Part shown: one piece after another, positions 1 through 11,677 of the stretch
Numbering within the stretch: position 1 is the stretch's first letter
How the letters are laid out: each line of letters begins with the position of its first letter
Notes under the pieces: generated by a model
Database searches by the model: none
The model's input: only the letters and a program-made list of their open reading frames with translations
What the model was told of the DNA's origin: nothing
Program-made: the position numbers and the translations under genes
Source of the DNA: Clavulina sp. PMI_390
Taxonomy: Eukaryota; Basidiomycota; Agaricomycetes; Cantharellales; Hydnaceae
Assembly: GCA_015039315.1 (NCBI GenBank)
Contig: WIDE01000041.1
Span: 186,001 to 250,000, forward strand
Reading direction: 5' to 3'
Length of the DNA: 64,000 bases

Positions 1-122
1 CGCCATTAGTCTCTAAGGCAAGGCGAGTGTGACGAAGTGTAGATGACAATGCTTGGGAACAGCCAACGAAGAGTGGATTTGTGTTGGTGGCACCGTGCGA
101 ATTCTGACTCGTACGGCCGAAC

Positions 123-1922
123 ATGCAAGCTGACGGCCCCTTGCTTGATGATCAGCCTACGTCCTTACTGAGCCTCTTTGCTCAATCTAAAGAGGCATTG
201 GCGCAAGGGCAAGGGCTCTGCTTCCGTGGAAATGAGCTCAATTCAGAGACAGCATCTGTCGTGGTAGACGCACTGGCTCACGAAGCCAAAGCGAAATGGA
301 TGAATGACGGCGTCACGGACCAGCTCGCTGTAAGCCAGTATTTGAAGTATATTCTGATTCATCGGATTGAGCTCTGGTCCGAATGTTCCAGCTAGCAACC
401 ACTATCTCAAAGAGCCTAACTCAGCAACGGACTCGACTCCTAGACCAGGCGCGAGTGAGTGTCTTGTGATGACTACCATATGCACAACATTGAACTTAGA
501 CTTCTTAAGGACTGGGATAACCTTCGTAGCGCTATTAATGAACGCCTAGACGCTACTCTAGAGGATCTCGGTCGACAGAAAGTCCCTCCTAATCTGCATC
601 TGATGTCTTCAGGCTCATCGCTTTTTGGAAGCCAGCATTCACTAAATAACCTCACAATCATTGACGACCACGGGGAAGATCGCCCTTCAGCCGCAACCTC
701 CTCCGCCTCGAGAACTGAAAAATCCAAATGGAAGTCTCTACGAGACTTTGTGGACGAACAAGCAATCGAGGCTGCGCAGGAGAGGATGGAGGAGGAAAGG
801 AATTTATTAGATGTAACTATAACTCTCCTACATCTTTCTATTGGTCCCTTGTTAATCTATTTCATAGGATGTGCTCAACTCAACAGCTACTCATCCTGCC
901 GACCTTAGTGCCCAAATTGCGGCAATTACATCCACCATCCCGGTTCTAGCCTCACCACCTCACTCACTATCGGCCATGCTGTCCCCCCACGATGTAACCC
1001 TGGCCGCTATGGCCGCAAGACTAGAAGATCTCGCCGCACATTTTGGACAGATGGAACGAGCAGTACAGGATGAGGAGGCTGGACAGCCTCTGAATGAAGA
1101 AGAAATCCAAGGTATGTATCTTCTACTCTGTGTGCGCTCCTCATTCCAACGTTAATATGCTACCCTAGTCTTCTTCCGAGATAATATGCAACTCCCTGGC
1201 ATATTGGCCGAGCTCCAAAGTTGTGTCCAGACAATGGAAGCGGTTTAGTATGTTTTCAGTCCATTCTGTTGTCATTGGCACACTTATCTGTCTCCCCAGC
1301 GGATCGATAGCTACCTATCGAGACTCGGCACACGCCGTGGTCGAAGCATTCGGACCTGTAATAATACACTTAGAGAATTTGGAGGCTCTGATGGATGCTA
1401 TGCTGAACCATCATTCCAAAGTCGAGGTAAACGCCTTCCCCTTTTTGCCCACTATTCACCTTCTCATATTGAGCGATCCAGGCCGATGCTGCTGAAATCC
1501 ACGGAGTCCTCCAAGAGCACCATACTGCGTTGGAAGGGCTGGCGCATAGCTACGAATTCTACCAGCTCGCATACGACCACCTCATCGTAGAGATGCATCG
1601 GAGGGCCCAATATCGCACAGAGATGCAAGCAATGATCGAGGAAATGGCCGAGCGGCTGACTATCATGCGTAATGGTATGTGGTACCATCAGCAGCGCGTG
1701 ATACATTCTTACATTGCCCCAACAGAGGAATCGGAAGCTCGGCAGAGATTTATCAATGACCATGGCGGATTCCTCCCGGATGACCTGTGCCCTTACATCC
1801 CGGATCAGCCTCTCAACTACATCATTGACTGGCAAGGTAGTGAAGGTGCTGTCACACTTGACGAGGACATCGTTGCAGATGTGAGCACAAGTTCTACCGT
1901 TGGCCGACTGAATCACGTTTGA
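123..1922 (+). CDS. ATG17: Autophagy protein Atg17 (scaffold of the Atg1 kinase complex)
   Basis: Eight exons join in frame to give 470 residues: 123-329, 392-454, 510-812, 868-1111, 1169-1247, 1300-1426, 1482-1674, 1726-1922. Three stretches identify the family: an N-terminal block with LLSLFAQSKEALAQGQGLC, a middle block with LGRQKVPPNLH and SSLFGSQHS followed by KWKSLRDFVDEQAIE, and a C-terminal block with HGGFLPDDLCPYIP. Nearly all the rest is predicted helix or coiled coil, as expected for this crescent-shaped dimer. In fungi Atg17 acts at the phagophore assembly site, where it bridges Atg1-Atg13 and Atg29-Atg31 during starvation-induced autophagy. Introns are 55-62 nt. The chosen ATG has no competing upstream start that keeps the conserved block. 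The family call is by remembered motifs, not by a search. Confidence 0.85.
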
Positions 1923-2455
1923 CCGTTCACGATAGGCAAAACGGCACCTTGGTTTCACGGAGGATGAAGGTGGAGTGTTGTGAGGGTCCTCGTGTGCACG
2001 ACCACGTATCACGTTCCGAATTATTTTTGTTCCCGCTAAAATGCCCAAGTGCCTATTGAACCCGCCAACTATTCACCGACCCATGTCCAGCTTGGGTACC
2101 AGATATAAATTTAACTGCCAAAAACGACGGAAGTAGCATTTCGCCTTGGAACCATTCTCGACGTGTGCAATAATCAACGCTATCACAAAAATTCCTCTAG
2201 CAAGCCGTATGGACCCATAGATGATGTTTTGTTTGGCATCAGTCCCTCTAAGAAGCCGCAAAAGACGCTTGTAGGCCAATTGGTAACAACACGAGGGTAT
2301 TACATTGTACATTTTGGGTATCATATATACATGTACATCAGTTATGAGCTCGACGTGATTGGAGATGTACAATTCAAGAAGTGTCCATTGTTTTATGTCC
2401 CACAGAGATATCGGTTTATATCCCAAAATGAAGCGCTCTTACTAAGATCGAGGGC
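1923..2455. other. Convergent intergenic stretch
   Basis: These 533 bases lie between the stop codons of ATG17 and the RhoGEF gene. They should hold both 3' untranslated regions. Short open frames occur on both strands but none has family features or joins to a neighbour through splice sites. I see no repeat or RNA gene. Confidence 0.5.
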
Positions 2456-5400
2456 TTATACGCCCCACTCATCCCAAATAATCCCACTATCATCCATCGA
2501 TGGTATCTCTAGCGGCGCAGTGGGGACAAGCTCGATGAGCTGATCAGACATTCCCGCTTCGTTATTCTTTTCTCCTCTCCGCGCGATGATGATGGGGGGA
2601 GGCTGGTTCGACAGTTTAGGGAGGCCTTGAAGGAGTCGGATATCCTTGCCCTCAAGGACCTGTAGGAGCCGCCCCGTCGGGGTGTGTCGAACCTCGATAG
2701 AGGACGAACCCACAAGGAGGACATGGGGCTCTCTCACGAGGAAGGAGTGTATTGGATTCTCCCAGCGAATGAAACCGTGCTTTCGCGCGGGCTCGCCATG
2801 CTTAGTGATATAGCAACCAAATGCTAAAAACAATGCACTGAGCTTAGGACCTGCAAGTCGTTAAAAACTCTATACTCACATTCGTATATTACCATGAGCT
2901 CGTCATCGCCGGATTGAGCCAATCCAAGAGGATGGCTCGAATCACAGCGTTCCTTCAGCATTGCACGAGCCTGGAGATTTGAATCTCGCGTCGCAGCGTT
3001 CCAATCGGGCACAATCGCGATTGCGTTTCCAACCCTGAACGGGAGGTTAGCATACAAAGCACATAAGCGATAATGATACCTCGATTTGCTTACTGAGTCG
3101 GTTCCACGATGGCAATTCCAGAGGCGGTAGAGATTGCAAGAGTCTTTCGCAACATCGTTATACCGAAGACGTCCCGAGGGATATAGAATTCCTAAAACGC
3201 GCGAGAGCTCAGAGATGAATTAAGAGCGCAATATCAACCTGCACTCACCGAGCCATAGTTCCTAAACGTAATGACAGCGTCGCCACTTCTCCGTTCGTGA
3301 GCTTGCGCAGATGTGGGGGGTTGAGCGACGGCCTCAAGGGCACGCATTGTGGTATTTCGGAACCCCTTTACAGCGTAAACCACTAAAAACGTACCAGAAG
3401 TAAGCCAAGCCGGGCTCATTTACACACTGGAGATGTTGCTCACCAAGATTACGCTCAGCCATGATGCCTGCCGAAAATAGCAGTACTGATGAATCTTTCG
3501 CGAGATGCTCCATCGAACCTTCGAACGATTCCATGGGAACCTTGCCCTGGACTACATTCACGAGCACCTTAAGGTTGTACGCTACGAGCGAGGTATCCTT
3601 GAGTACGATGAGTTTATGGAATTGATCCAGAGCCGCTATGGAACGGATTTTTGGAGATTTGAGGACCATCCGGAATTCTGGTTGGAATAAAGCATCAGCA
3701 TGGTCGGATCCAATGGGGGTACATTCAATGAAGAATCGCACGTGGTCTAGACACTAGGAGTGCAGCATAAATGCCATCATTTGCGGAAACGGCGATGTAC
3801 GTTCTCCCTCCTTCCACTATCCGATCAAGTTAGCTCGCGGAGTGTGGGCGAGAGGCTCATAATATAAAATCCTTACGCCATGTTGCAGCACCCGAAATCT
3901 GACCCGAAAAATACGTCTGGCTGTTGGAGGGCACAGACAATGTTCGCGTGACGAACACTCCATCGTCAATTACCTCTGGAGCATACCACTTATTCACGTC
4001 TAGCTGGATATTTCTCACAGCCATTGCGTCAACGAATGCCTCATACCACTTTGTGCGCAAGTTCTCGCGATCAACGTAAAACGTATATCGCCGTTTGACA
4101 TCGAGGCGGTTGAACACGGTAAATGGGAAGACCTGGTGACTGGGACGGCTCGTGATGAACGACGACAGTCTTCCCGACCCATTTTCCTCCTTCCTCGAGA
4201 CAGGAGCATCCTTGAAACTGCCAAGACCGAGACATTCTAGCGGAATGGGCTAATGGATACTGGAAATGTGAGTGCGAATGACTTCATCCAAGACTATGGC
4301 GCAACTGACCCGACTAATCAAAACATTGTATGTCCTCCCTTGCCTGACTTCCGGGGAAGTGATGAGAACTAGTTCCAGCAAAAGCCATTAGTAATATATC
4401 ATCGGGGTCGCCAAAAGGAAATTGGTACCAAAGTTATCCAGCAATGACAGGTTTACATCGCGCCAATCAGAGCCATTTCGGCGACCAACGGCGCTGGAGT
4501 AGACTAAGTGCCGTTGTGGGTCATAGAGATCCATTTCCTACGTGGAACCGAGTTCAGCCATAGGCAACGGACGGCTCCATTGAGAACACTCACGATGATC
4601 TCGCCAGGGCGATATACCAAACCCTCGCACAGCGCCCAAAACTTGACCTTGGCATCCGCGACCGCCACTCCAGGCTCTGTGCTCTTCACAAAGTCGGAAA
4701 GTATGTTCAGAGTGAGCGGCATTGTTTCGGCGTCTGGATGATCCTTGTCCGTTTTGTCAAAGATCCGCTGGAGTGTCAGGCTTACTCGTGGTAGTCGCGT
4801 GACGGGGCGGGATATCAGGTCGATAATCCCGCGCTTAAGGAGCCGCGGGTCCTTCAGGGCTGCCTCGATGAAGTCGCGATACTTGGAGTTGGCTTTGAGC
4901 TCACGACGATGCCGGCTCTCCGCGATAGGATACTGCTTGATGTATGCCTCATACTCGGGCTGCAACTCAAAGGCAGAATCCAGCTCTATATCAGCGATGC
5001 TGACGACGATAGGGTGCTGTTCTCGCTGTCGTTCGAACAATTTCTCCAAGCTGACACGATGGAGGGCCAGAATGTCGGTGATATTCTGAAAGACATCGTT
5101 TCGGAATGTACGAAGCCGAGTTTCCGGTGTGATGACTGGCGGATCGGCCGCCATTAGAGGATTGATGAAAATCTAAAATGAGGTGGGTCAGATCCTGATC
5201 ACCCTGTCCGCTCACATGCCTACCTCCTCGACTAGCGCAAGCTATGTTGGATTGTGGCGACATTAGAGGCTTTGATTAGGCAATACCGAGTCACAGAATC
5301 CACTCACGTCTCGAACGTAATCACGTTCACTCTTGATGACCTCAAAGATTACCGATTGACGTGCAATGTCGTTGGAGGGTAGAGACTCTCGAAACTCAAC

Positions 5401-6696
5401 AGACACCAGCCTGTGCCATTCGCAATTTTTCTCCTCCAGCGTTCCCTATTCGACGCATGGTCGTTAGCGGCAGGACCTTTGCAAGTCGAAGAATTAGGAA
5501 AGAGCGCTCACGTCCTGGAATTTGTCAAGGCCATTCTGTATGCGTTCCTGTTCCTCTCTATCAGACAAAGTAAGTATCTAGTTCCTAACACCTAGCATAA
5601 ATGGTGCATACTCCGCCTCAGATAAAGCCTGGGATTCAACACTTGGAGCCATGCTCCGTGGAGTCCTCGATCCGTCGCGGTCCTCCTCTAGCCCAAGCTA
5701 GAACGAATCAATGTGAGAAATCCTCGCCACGCTGATACCTATAGCATGACTCACTTGGTCCATAAGCTCGCCAACATGGTTGACGGACAGCTCAGATGCA
5801 TTCCATGGCAGTTGGAATTCGGCACGCTCTTGGCTCATCGTCGAGCGATGCGAAGGGGTTCGTGAGGGCACAGTGAGGCTCCCGTTTCCCTGTGCACCCC
5901 ATCGAGGATCCGTCACTGTGCCTTGAGAGGGATTAGGCTCGTAGAATTGAGGGCGCGGCTCTGGGAATCGCCAGCCTGAATTCTCTGGCGGATGAGTGTA
6001 GACGTTTATTGTCGAATGTGCGGCACCCATGGAGTTTGCGGGAGGCGAGGAAGTGGCAGTTGGGGTCACGAATGATTCTGGGTCTTCGTAGTAGTCGGGA
6101 CCACCGTTGCTGAATGATGGTCGCTGATGCACAGATGACTGGGAGGTGCCTGAAGCGGTGGGGACACCTGAAGTATTGGACCCGGTCGAGGAGTAGGAAG
6201 GATGAGAATACAGAGATGAGGGGTGCTGGGAAGGTGCTGGTGCTCTGGACGAAGCGTTTTGAGGGGGTCCAGTGGATAGAGCTTGGGCTGCGTAATACTG
6301 GGCCCAGTCGCCGTTTGAGTGAGCTGAGGTGCCCGCTTGAGGCTGAGTATTTCCGTATGGATAGCCATAGTCAGACCCTTGGCCTGTATAGGATGACTGG
6401 GGCCGGTCGATGTAGTCTTCATAATAGTACGGGGATCGTGCCGACGAAGAGGACGCTGCGATCTCTTGCGCGCTCCGCACTCTGGAAAGCGGGATCGACG
6501 AGGCACTGCTCGAGTTTCCAGTCGGAGGGGGACCCCTCTCGGTCGTGAGAGCTGATTTCGATGCAGAGCCGTTGAATGATTGCGGGTGTTGGTTGAAGAA
6601 GGTGTCTGNNNNNNNNNNNNNNNNNNNNCGATGGTGAGGATTAATGGGAGGCCGTGCGCCTGCGGGGATGAACGTCTTTGCTTTCTCGACGGTCAT
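2456..6696 (-). CDS. ROM2: Rho guanine nucleotide exchange factor, Rom1/Rom2 type (DH-PH-CNH)
   Basis: This gene probably activates Rho1 at the plasma membrane in the cell-wall-integrity pathway. Exons: 6696-5755, 5697-5592, 5555-5512, 5445-5308, 5241-5224 (18 nt), 5172-4594, 4537-4429, 4368-4310, 4249-3877, 3810-3444, 3382-3249, 3191-3094, 3034-2880, 2823-2456; about 1,162 residues. A Ser/Pro/Tyr-rich N-terminus is followed by the DH domain (IFEVIKSERDYVRD, TFRNDVFQNI, LISRPVTRLPR), a PH domain (CLGLGSFKDAP, then VKRRYTFYVD) and a C-terminal citron-homology domain (HGFIRWENPIHSFLV). Two defects are visible: 20 N at 6609-6628 inside exon 1, and one base too many in the 3444-3810 exon, so the start of the CNH domain is out of frame with the rest. 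All other junctions keep frame. The ATG at 6696 follows an in-frame TAG that also looks like a splice acceptor, so an earlier exon is possible. Confidence 0.82.
6609..6628. other. Assembly gap (20 N)
   Basis: Twenty consecutive N fall inside the disordered N-terminal coding part of the RhoGEF gene. A run of exactly 20 is often a placeholder, so the true length, and whether the frame is kept across it, are unknown. Confidence 0.95.
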
Positions 6697-6908
6697 CTCC
6701 GCCAGATATGCTTTGTCTAAAAAAACGTGGCCGATGCAAGCTGGATGGTTGGAGCCAAGCCCGAGTTGAACGTTGACCGCGCGACGTCACAGCCCAGAAT
6801 GCCAAAGCCGCAATTGCAATTCAAAACACAGCCACCGATTGACAACCTATTCGTCCCTGCCAACTATCCCCGCTCATCTCCTCTCGCAACTCTCAGAACC
6901 CAATTCCA
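6697..6908. promoter_or_regulatory. Shared divergent promoter region, RhoGEF and first TPR-MYND gene
   Basis: Only 212 bases separate the two divergent start codons. No clear TATA box is seen. The + strand just before the TPR-MYND start is C- and T-rich, typical of basidiomycete start regions. This is inference from position. Confidence 0.35.
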
Positions 6909-7639
6909 ATGCCTCAGAAACCCTCAGTCGTCCGCGACAACTCTATCGCCTTTAATGCCCAAGCGTTCCAGGTTGGCCAGAATGCGATAATGTACCATAA
7001 CCAGGCCTACGCCGCGAGCAATGCAGGCAAGGTTCAAGAAGCTATCAAGCTATTCCAAAAAGCCATCGAAGCCAAGGAAGCCGCAAACATGTCCAAGAGC
7101 TCTATCGCAGTGAGCTGGAACTCGCTTGGCGAGACCTACCTCGAGGACGGCCAGCTTGATGCTGCACTTGAGGCTCTGACCACAGCGCTCAATATCCGCG
7201 CTGCCCTCACCCCTAAGAAAGACCACTTGTTTGACACTAGTGTGACAAGAGAGAACATTGCACACGTGTATGAGGCAAAGAATGAACCAGCCAACGCCAA
7301 GAAGGTGCGCAACGAAGGCGTCCCGGTCGGGGAGGTATGCTGCTCGTACAATCGGTGCGATAAACAGACCATGCAATTAACACAACTCAAGACATGCGCG
7401 CGCTGCAAGGTATGTTGGAGATGATTCTCAGTGGCGACATTCAAATGTGAAGTGACCCGTTTGACGAATAGTCGCCGTGGTATTGTGGCCAAGCATGCCA
7501 AGTAGGTTATTATTACCCCTTTGATATACTATGCTGTGGATGACTCCATTGCTGACCCTGTATACCTTAGCTTGCCGATTGGAAATCGCGTCATAAGGGC
7601 CATTGTAAGAAATTGGCTGCCGCTAGCGCCGAAGTTTGA
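6909..7639 (+). CDS. TPR-MYND zinc-finger protein, first tandem copy
   Basis: Three exons (6909-7409, 7472-7501, 7571-7639) give 199 residues. The first exon encodes an N-terminal helical region with tetratricopeptide-like repeats: VQEAIKLFQKAIEAKEAA, then LGETYLEDGQLDAALEALT, then a third helix pair with ENIAHVYEAKNEPANAKKV. The C-terminus, split across all three exons, is a complete MYND zinc finger: CCSYNRC, then CARC, then the short middle exon SPWYCGQACQ, then the last exon with W, H and C ligands in SRHKGHC. MYND fingers are protein-interaction modules and TPRs bind partner peptides, so a scaffold role is likely; no catalytic domain is present. A paralogue with the same intron positions lies 600 bases downstream. 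No specific cellular role can be assigned. Confidence 0.85.
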
Positions 7640-8238
7640 GTCTGAAGCTATGCATTACTTCTTGGTTTGATTAATTCATACCAAAATCTCTCGTTATGGG
7701 CGTTTCTTCCTGCCTACAAATAACCACAATGTATCAATAATTGATCCTCTTTGCATCTCAAAATATTCCCTTAATAGTTAACACCGTGCCCTATATCTTA
7801 TGCCATCGCTTTTCGCAAACTTTAACAATAGCATGTCTCAGGAATATGAACTAACGCCGCCGAATGACAGACTAATCGCACATCAGGCGCTACGAAAGCG
7901 ATCTAGCCTTTTCCACATCTGTATACTACGGCTAGACCATTCTGTTGTCTGAGACGGGCACGTGTCATCCATCTCGGTGTCACTTTAGCCATGACACTCC
8001 CGCGACTTGTGTGGTATATAATGCCCTGTGTTCCGTAGATCAGGCCTTCCCTCGCCAAATCGACTGTAATCCCCCCCTTCATTGTCAGTCCCACCCGAAT
8101 CCCGTACCATCGTTAGTGCTCACCCTTGTCCATTCATCAATAGGCTACTTTGTCCCCTGCTTACGGCTCTGACCAGCGTCCTCTCCAATCGACTGCATAG
8201 CATATCTACCTGCTACTCTGCTTCTACGACTAGCAACC
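7640..8238. other. Spacer between the tandem TPR-MYND genes
   Basis: These 599 bases hold the 3' end of the first copy and the promoter of the second. I see no gene. The sequence just before 8239 is pyrimidine-rich. Confidence 0.5.
8015..8021 (+). promoter_or_regulatory. TATA-like element upstream of the second TPR-MYND gene
   Basis: TATATAA lies about 220 bases before the start codon at 8239, within the spacer between the paralogues. The distance is a little long but would fit a 5' untranslated region near 190 bases. Sequence motif only. Confidence 0.3.
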
Positions 8239-8985
8239 ATGGCTCCACCAAATCCTACTCAAGTTATCCCTGACATCTCCTTCGCCTCCAATGCCCAATC
8301 ATTCCAGTCCAACCGGAATGCAATGCTATGCCACAACAGAGCCTTTGCTGCCAAGGTCGCAAGGAAGAACCAAGAGGCTATCGAGCTCTTCCGAAAAGCT
8401 ATCGAACTCAAGGAGGCTGGAAGGATGTCACAGAGCTCACTCGGCGGGAGCTGGAACGAGCTTGGCGAGACATACCTCCAAGACGGCCAACTCGACGCTG
8501 CCCTTGAGGCATTCACCAAGGCGCTCAACATCCGCGCCTCTCTGACTCCTAGGGAGATACACTTGTTTGATACTAGCGTCACGAGGGAGAATATTGCTCG
8601 TGTGTACGAGGCGAAGAACGACCCCGCTAACGCTAAGAAGGCGCGCGAGGAAGGTATTCCACTTGGGGAAGTATGCTGCTCGAACTATAGGTGCAATAAG
8701 AAGGAGGTTATGGACGCAAAAAAGCTCAAGAGGTGCAAACACTGCATGGTATGTCGTTCATTATCCTCCGTTGTCGAGTTCATAATGCGGTTCTAACGTG
8801 CACTCAAATCCCTACGCGGGCAGTCATCTTGGTATTGTGGAACGGAATGTCAGGTTAGTTGCTACTATCCTTTGGTGCCTTATGAATCCGATGGCCAAAT
8901 TGCTGATCTGTGGATAACATAGCTCGTCGACTGGAAATCGCGCCACAAGCGCCACTGCAAGGACTTGGCTGCCGCTCAGGCCTAA
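8239..8985 (+). CDS. TPR-MYND zinc-finger protein, second tandem copy
   Basis: Three exons (8239-8748, 8824-8853, 8923-8985) give 200 residues. The layout is the same as in the upstream copy: three helical tetratricopeptide-like units (NQEAIELFRKAIELKEAG, LGETYLQDGQLDAALEAFT, ENIARVYEAKNDPANAKKA) and a C-terminal MYND finger (CCSNYRC, then CKHC, SSWYCGTECQ, SRHKRHC). Both introns interrupt the finger at the same codons as in the first copy, and the middle exon is again exactly 30 nt. The two proteins differ throughout in conservative changes, so the duplication is not very recent. All zinc ligands are kept, so both copies look functional. The function is unknown beyond a likely scaffold or adaptor role. 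Confidence 0.85.
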
Positions 8986-9203
8986 GATTGCAGCCTCCCA
9001 TGGGACTATTCACGTTTACAACAAGTAGCTTATAACTATCCCTATCGAATGTCATATAGTCCGCGAATATTACCAGGTCTCCCTGCCATAGCTATAAAAG
9101 TCTGATCAGGACGTGCGGGACAGAGCGAAGTCGGTGCAAATGATGAAATGACAACAGGTGAAACACTACAGAGAAAAGTCTCCATTCCTATAGCACAAGC
9201 ATA

Positions 9204-11476
9204 TCAAGGAGCACTCGCAGGAACCAGAGCGAATACGCTCGGTGCGCCCTGCCTCATCGGAGGCTTTGACCAATCTGGTAATAGATGCGCCGTACCACCG
9301 GGCATATCGACGCGAATTTTGCGCGCAGTGGCTGCCAAGATACTCGACGTTCGTGCTGCAGCTGCAGGAGGGGGTGTGCCTGGTCCTCCAGGTGCCGGGG
9401 ATGCTCGCGAGGGCGAAGGCGGAGGGGTGGGGAGCAGAGCGTCTTCATACTGCTCTTCCCATTGATCACGGACTATTTCATCGCCACCAGAACGGAGGGA
9501 CCTACCAGCCAGCCAGTTGGAGTGAGTATATGAGGGTAATTAGCAAAAAAAATAACAACTGAAAGCTATATTACTAACCCGGTCAGAGAACCTCCGACCC
9601 ACGCGAGAGCAGCGGGGGCGAATCCAGGTGCTTTCCCTGCATTTCTCATCGCAGCAGAGGACATCGAGGTGGTTGTTGGGGGATTTGGGTCGTTGAGAAT
9701 TGAAACGAAAGGGGCGAGAGGTCGTAATGGCGCGTAAGGGTCATATATTCGTTTTCGCTTCAGCGGGTTCAGCTTCCGTGGCGAAGACTGACGACCCATA
9801 GAGGTAGCGAATGATGCACCTGCTCTCGGTGTTGTCGGAGAAGGCGAGTCCATATCTACATCTTCGTTATCATCAAGTGGTAGAGATCTGGCGGAAGATC
9901 TAGCATCGTCATTAGAGTCATAATCCTCAAAGTATGGATCGGGCGGAGGCTCGAGCAGCCGGATGATCTCCATGTGCAACCGAGTGATGAAACCTGGTAG
10001 CATCGAGGTCCCTCCAGAAACAACAATAGACCCTGCAAGCTCCTTGCGCAGGTCGACAGGTGTCTGTAGGATGCCGTGAGAGGGAGAAACGTAGGCGATA
10101 GAAGGGTTCATCTATTCTGACATACCTTGAGCAAACTGTCCAATATAAGCTCAGCACACCCTGATTCATCCAGATCCCCACTATCAAACAGCATCTCGGC
10201 AGCACGCTCCCTAACCCAGCCAGGGATAGTCAGTGTAGCACGTGATACAATTGCGTTTGGGGCGACAGTAGCTGGCCCAGGTATTCGTAACGCGAGCTCA
10301 GTGGCATTGGACTGCTGCATATAATGGTCTCGCAGGTGTCCTGTTGTTCTTGACACTCGAGCACGTGTAGGCTGTGATCCCAAGGATCGACGACGGGGGT
10401 CGATATCCATGCGCATCGAGGTGGAAGAGGATGACCTTTCTCGCTCGCTGGCATCTGACTGCGATTCGTCGCCTGTCCCTGTCGTATCCTGAGTGGTGGA
10501 GGCAATAGGACTATTTGGCCGCGACGAAACCAGGAGAGGTTCGCTAACGAAGCACATTCGCGTCTTGATATCTTCAAGAACAGAGTCGGTCAGAACGTCG
10601 TCTGGAACTGCAGTGGCTTGTGGAACTGCCGAGCTAACGACTCCCATTGGCGGGGTATATCTGGCATATTTGAGGATTAGGGAGCGGATATGGGCATTGA
10701 GTCGCATCCCTGCGACAGGCGTAGAGCGCATGGAGGTGAAGAGGGGGCGTGAACCAAAGATCTATTGCGTATTGTGAGCAGTGATCGATTCCAGAAGGCG
10801 GTGTGGGGAAACATACGGGAAGTGAGACGGTATCAACGTAGCCGCAATCAAGCACGAGTCCACTAAGACGTCCAGTCGCTATCAGAGCAAGGAGGTGACT
10901 GGGTGCAAAGGATACGGAAGGGACCTGGTGATTCACCATCAGAGCACGATGCACAAAGAAAGAGCACAACATGACGCACGAGAAGGTTCAAGAACAGCAC
11001 GCGAACGAGCGAATCCTTGACTGCTATAGGCAATAAAGGATTCTCCACCAGAACGACTTTCCTCGCTTTAGGGTCAGCAAGGAGCAACCTGTAGCAGGCC
11101 AAGCCACGATGTCAGACCAGCACTCAAGGCACTAGAGCTATAGAGGCACCGACTCGAAAAACACCTTTCTCAATATATCCTGCAGGCGATTCTCCATTGT
11201 AATCAGCGCGTCGTCTCGTTCCGCTGTGGACCTCCCTGAAAAGTCTGGCCATAGAGGCGCGCCTGTTCTGGGATCGGAGACAGCAAAGACTTCTCGCGGC
11301 CTCCCCTCGCCACTGAATCCAACTTTCCAGACGCGAGACCCAGGGTCTATAACGATGCGATCCTCAGTGCCATAGAGTGAGTGTCGCCGTGTGGTTGTGT
11401 AGTGAGGCGAGGATGCTGGAACAGCTGATGACGAGATACGCGCTGCTTGAGGCGTCACTGGAGGAACCGCAGACAT
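9204..11476 (-). CDS. ARP10: Actin-related protein Arp10/Arp11 (dynactin pointed-end complex)
   Basis: Six exons (11476-11154, 11088-10980, 10924-10817, 10761-10126, 10063-9579, 9501-9204) give 652 residues. Actin-fold motifs are visible in order: IVIDPGSRVWKVGFSGEGRP near the N-terminus (phosphate-1 region), VPSVSFAPSHLLALIATG with VLDCGYVDT (core), SIVVSGGTSMLPGF (adenosine-binding motif), and AWVGGSLTG with RDQWEE near the end. The GFSGE and VPSVSFAPSH forms match Arp10/Arp11, which caps the pointed end of the dynactin Arp1 filament in dynein-driven transport. The protein is long for the family because of two disordered Ser/Asp-rich insertions, one around the third quarter and one near the C-terminus (PTPPPSPSRASPAPGGPG). 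The first donor must be GTCGGT to keep frame. Confidence 0.8.
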
Positions 11477-11677
11477 AACAGAGGAGCGTAGAGCAAAACT
11501 GGACGTTCAAGAATTTTGGCCACTGAGCCAACGCGACCGCGTTGAGGTGGTGCAGGTCAGCGTGGGAGTGTATCACGTAACATCACGGAGCATCAGATAT
11601 AATTATGGGCGACGAGAGAGGGGGGGATTATTCTATTACTAGTACGACTACGAATTAATGGGAGAATGGCTAAGATA

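Noticed and set aside
9148..9562. Ala/Gly-rich + strand frames near the ARP10 end
   Set aside because: They lie opposite the last ARP10 exon, whose frame joins exactly to the conserved part of the protein.
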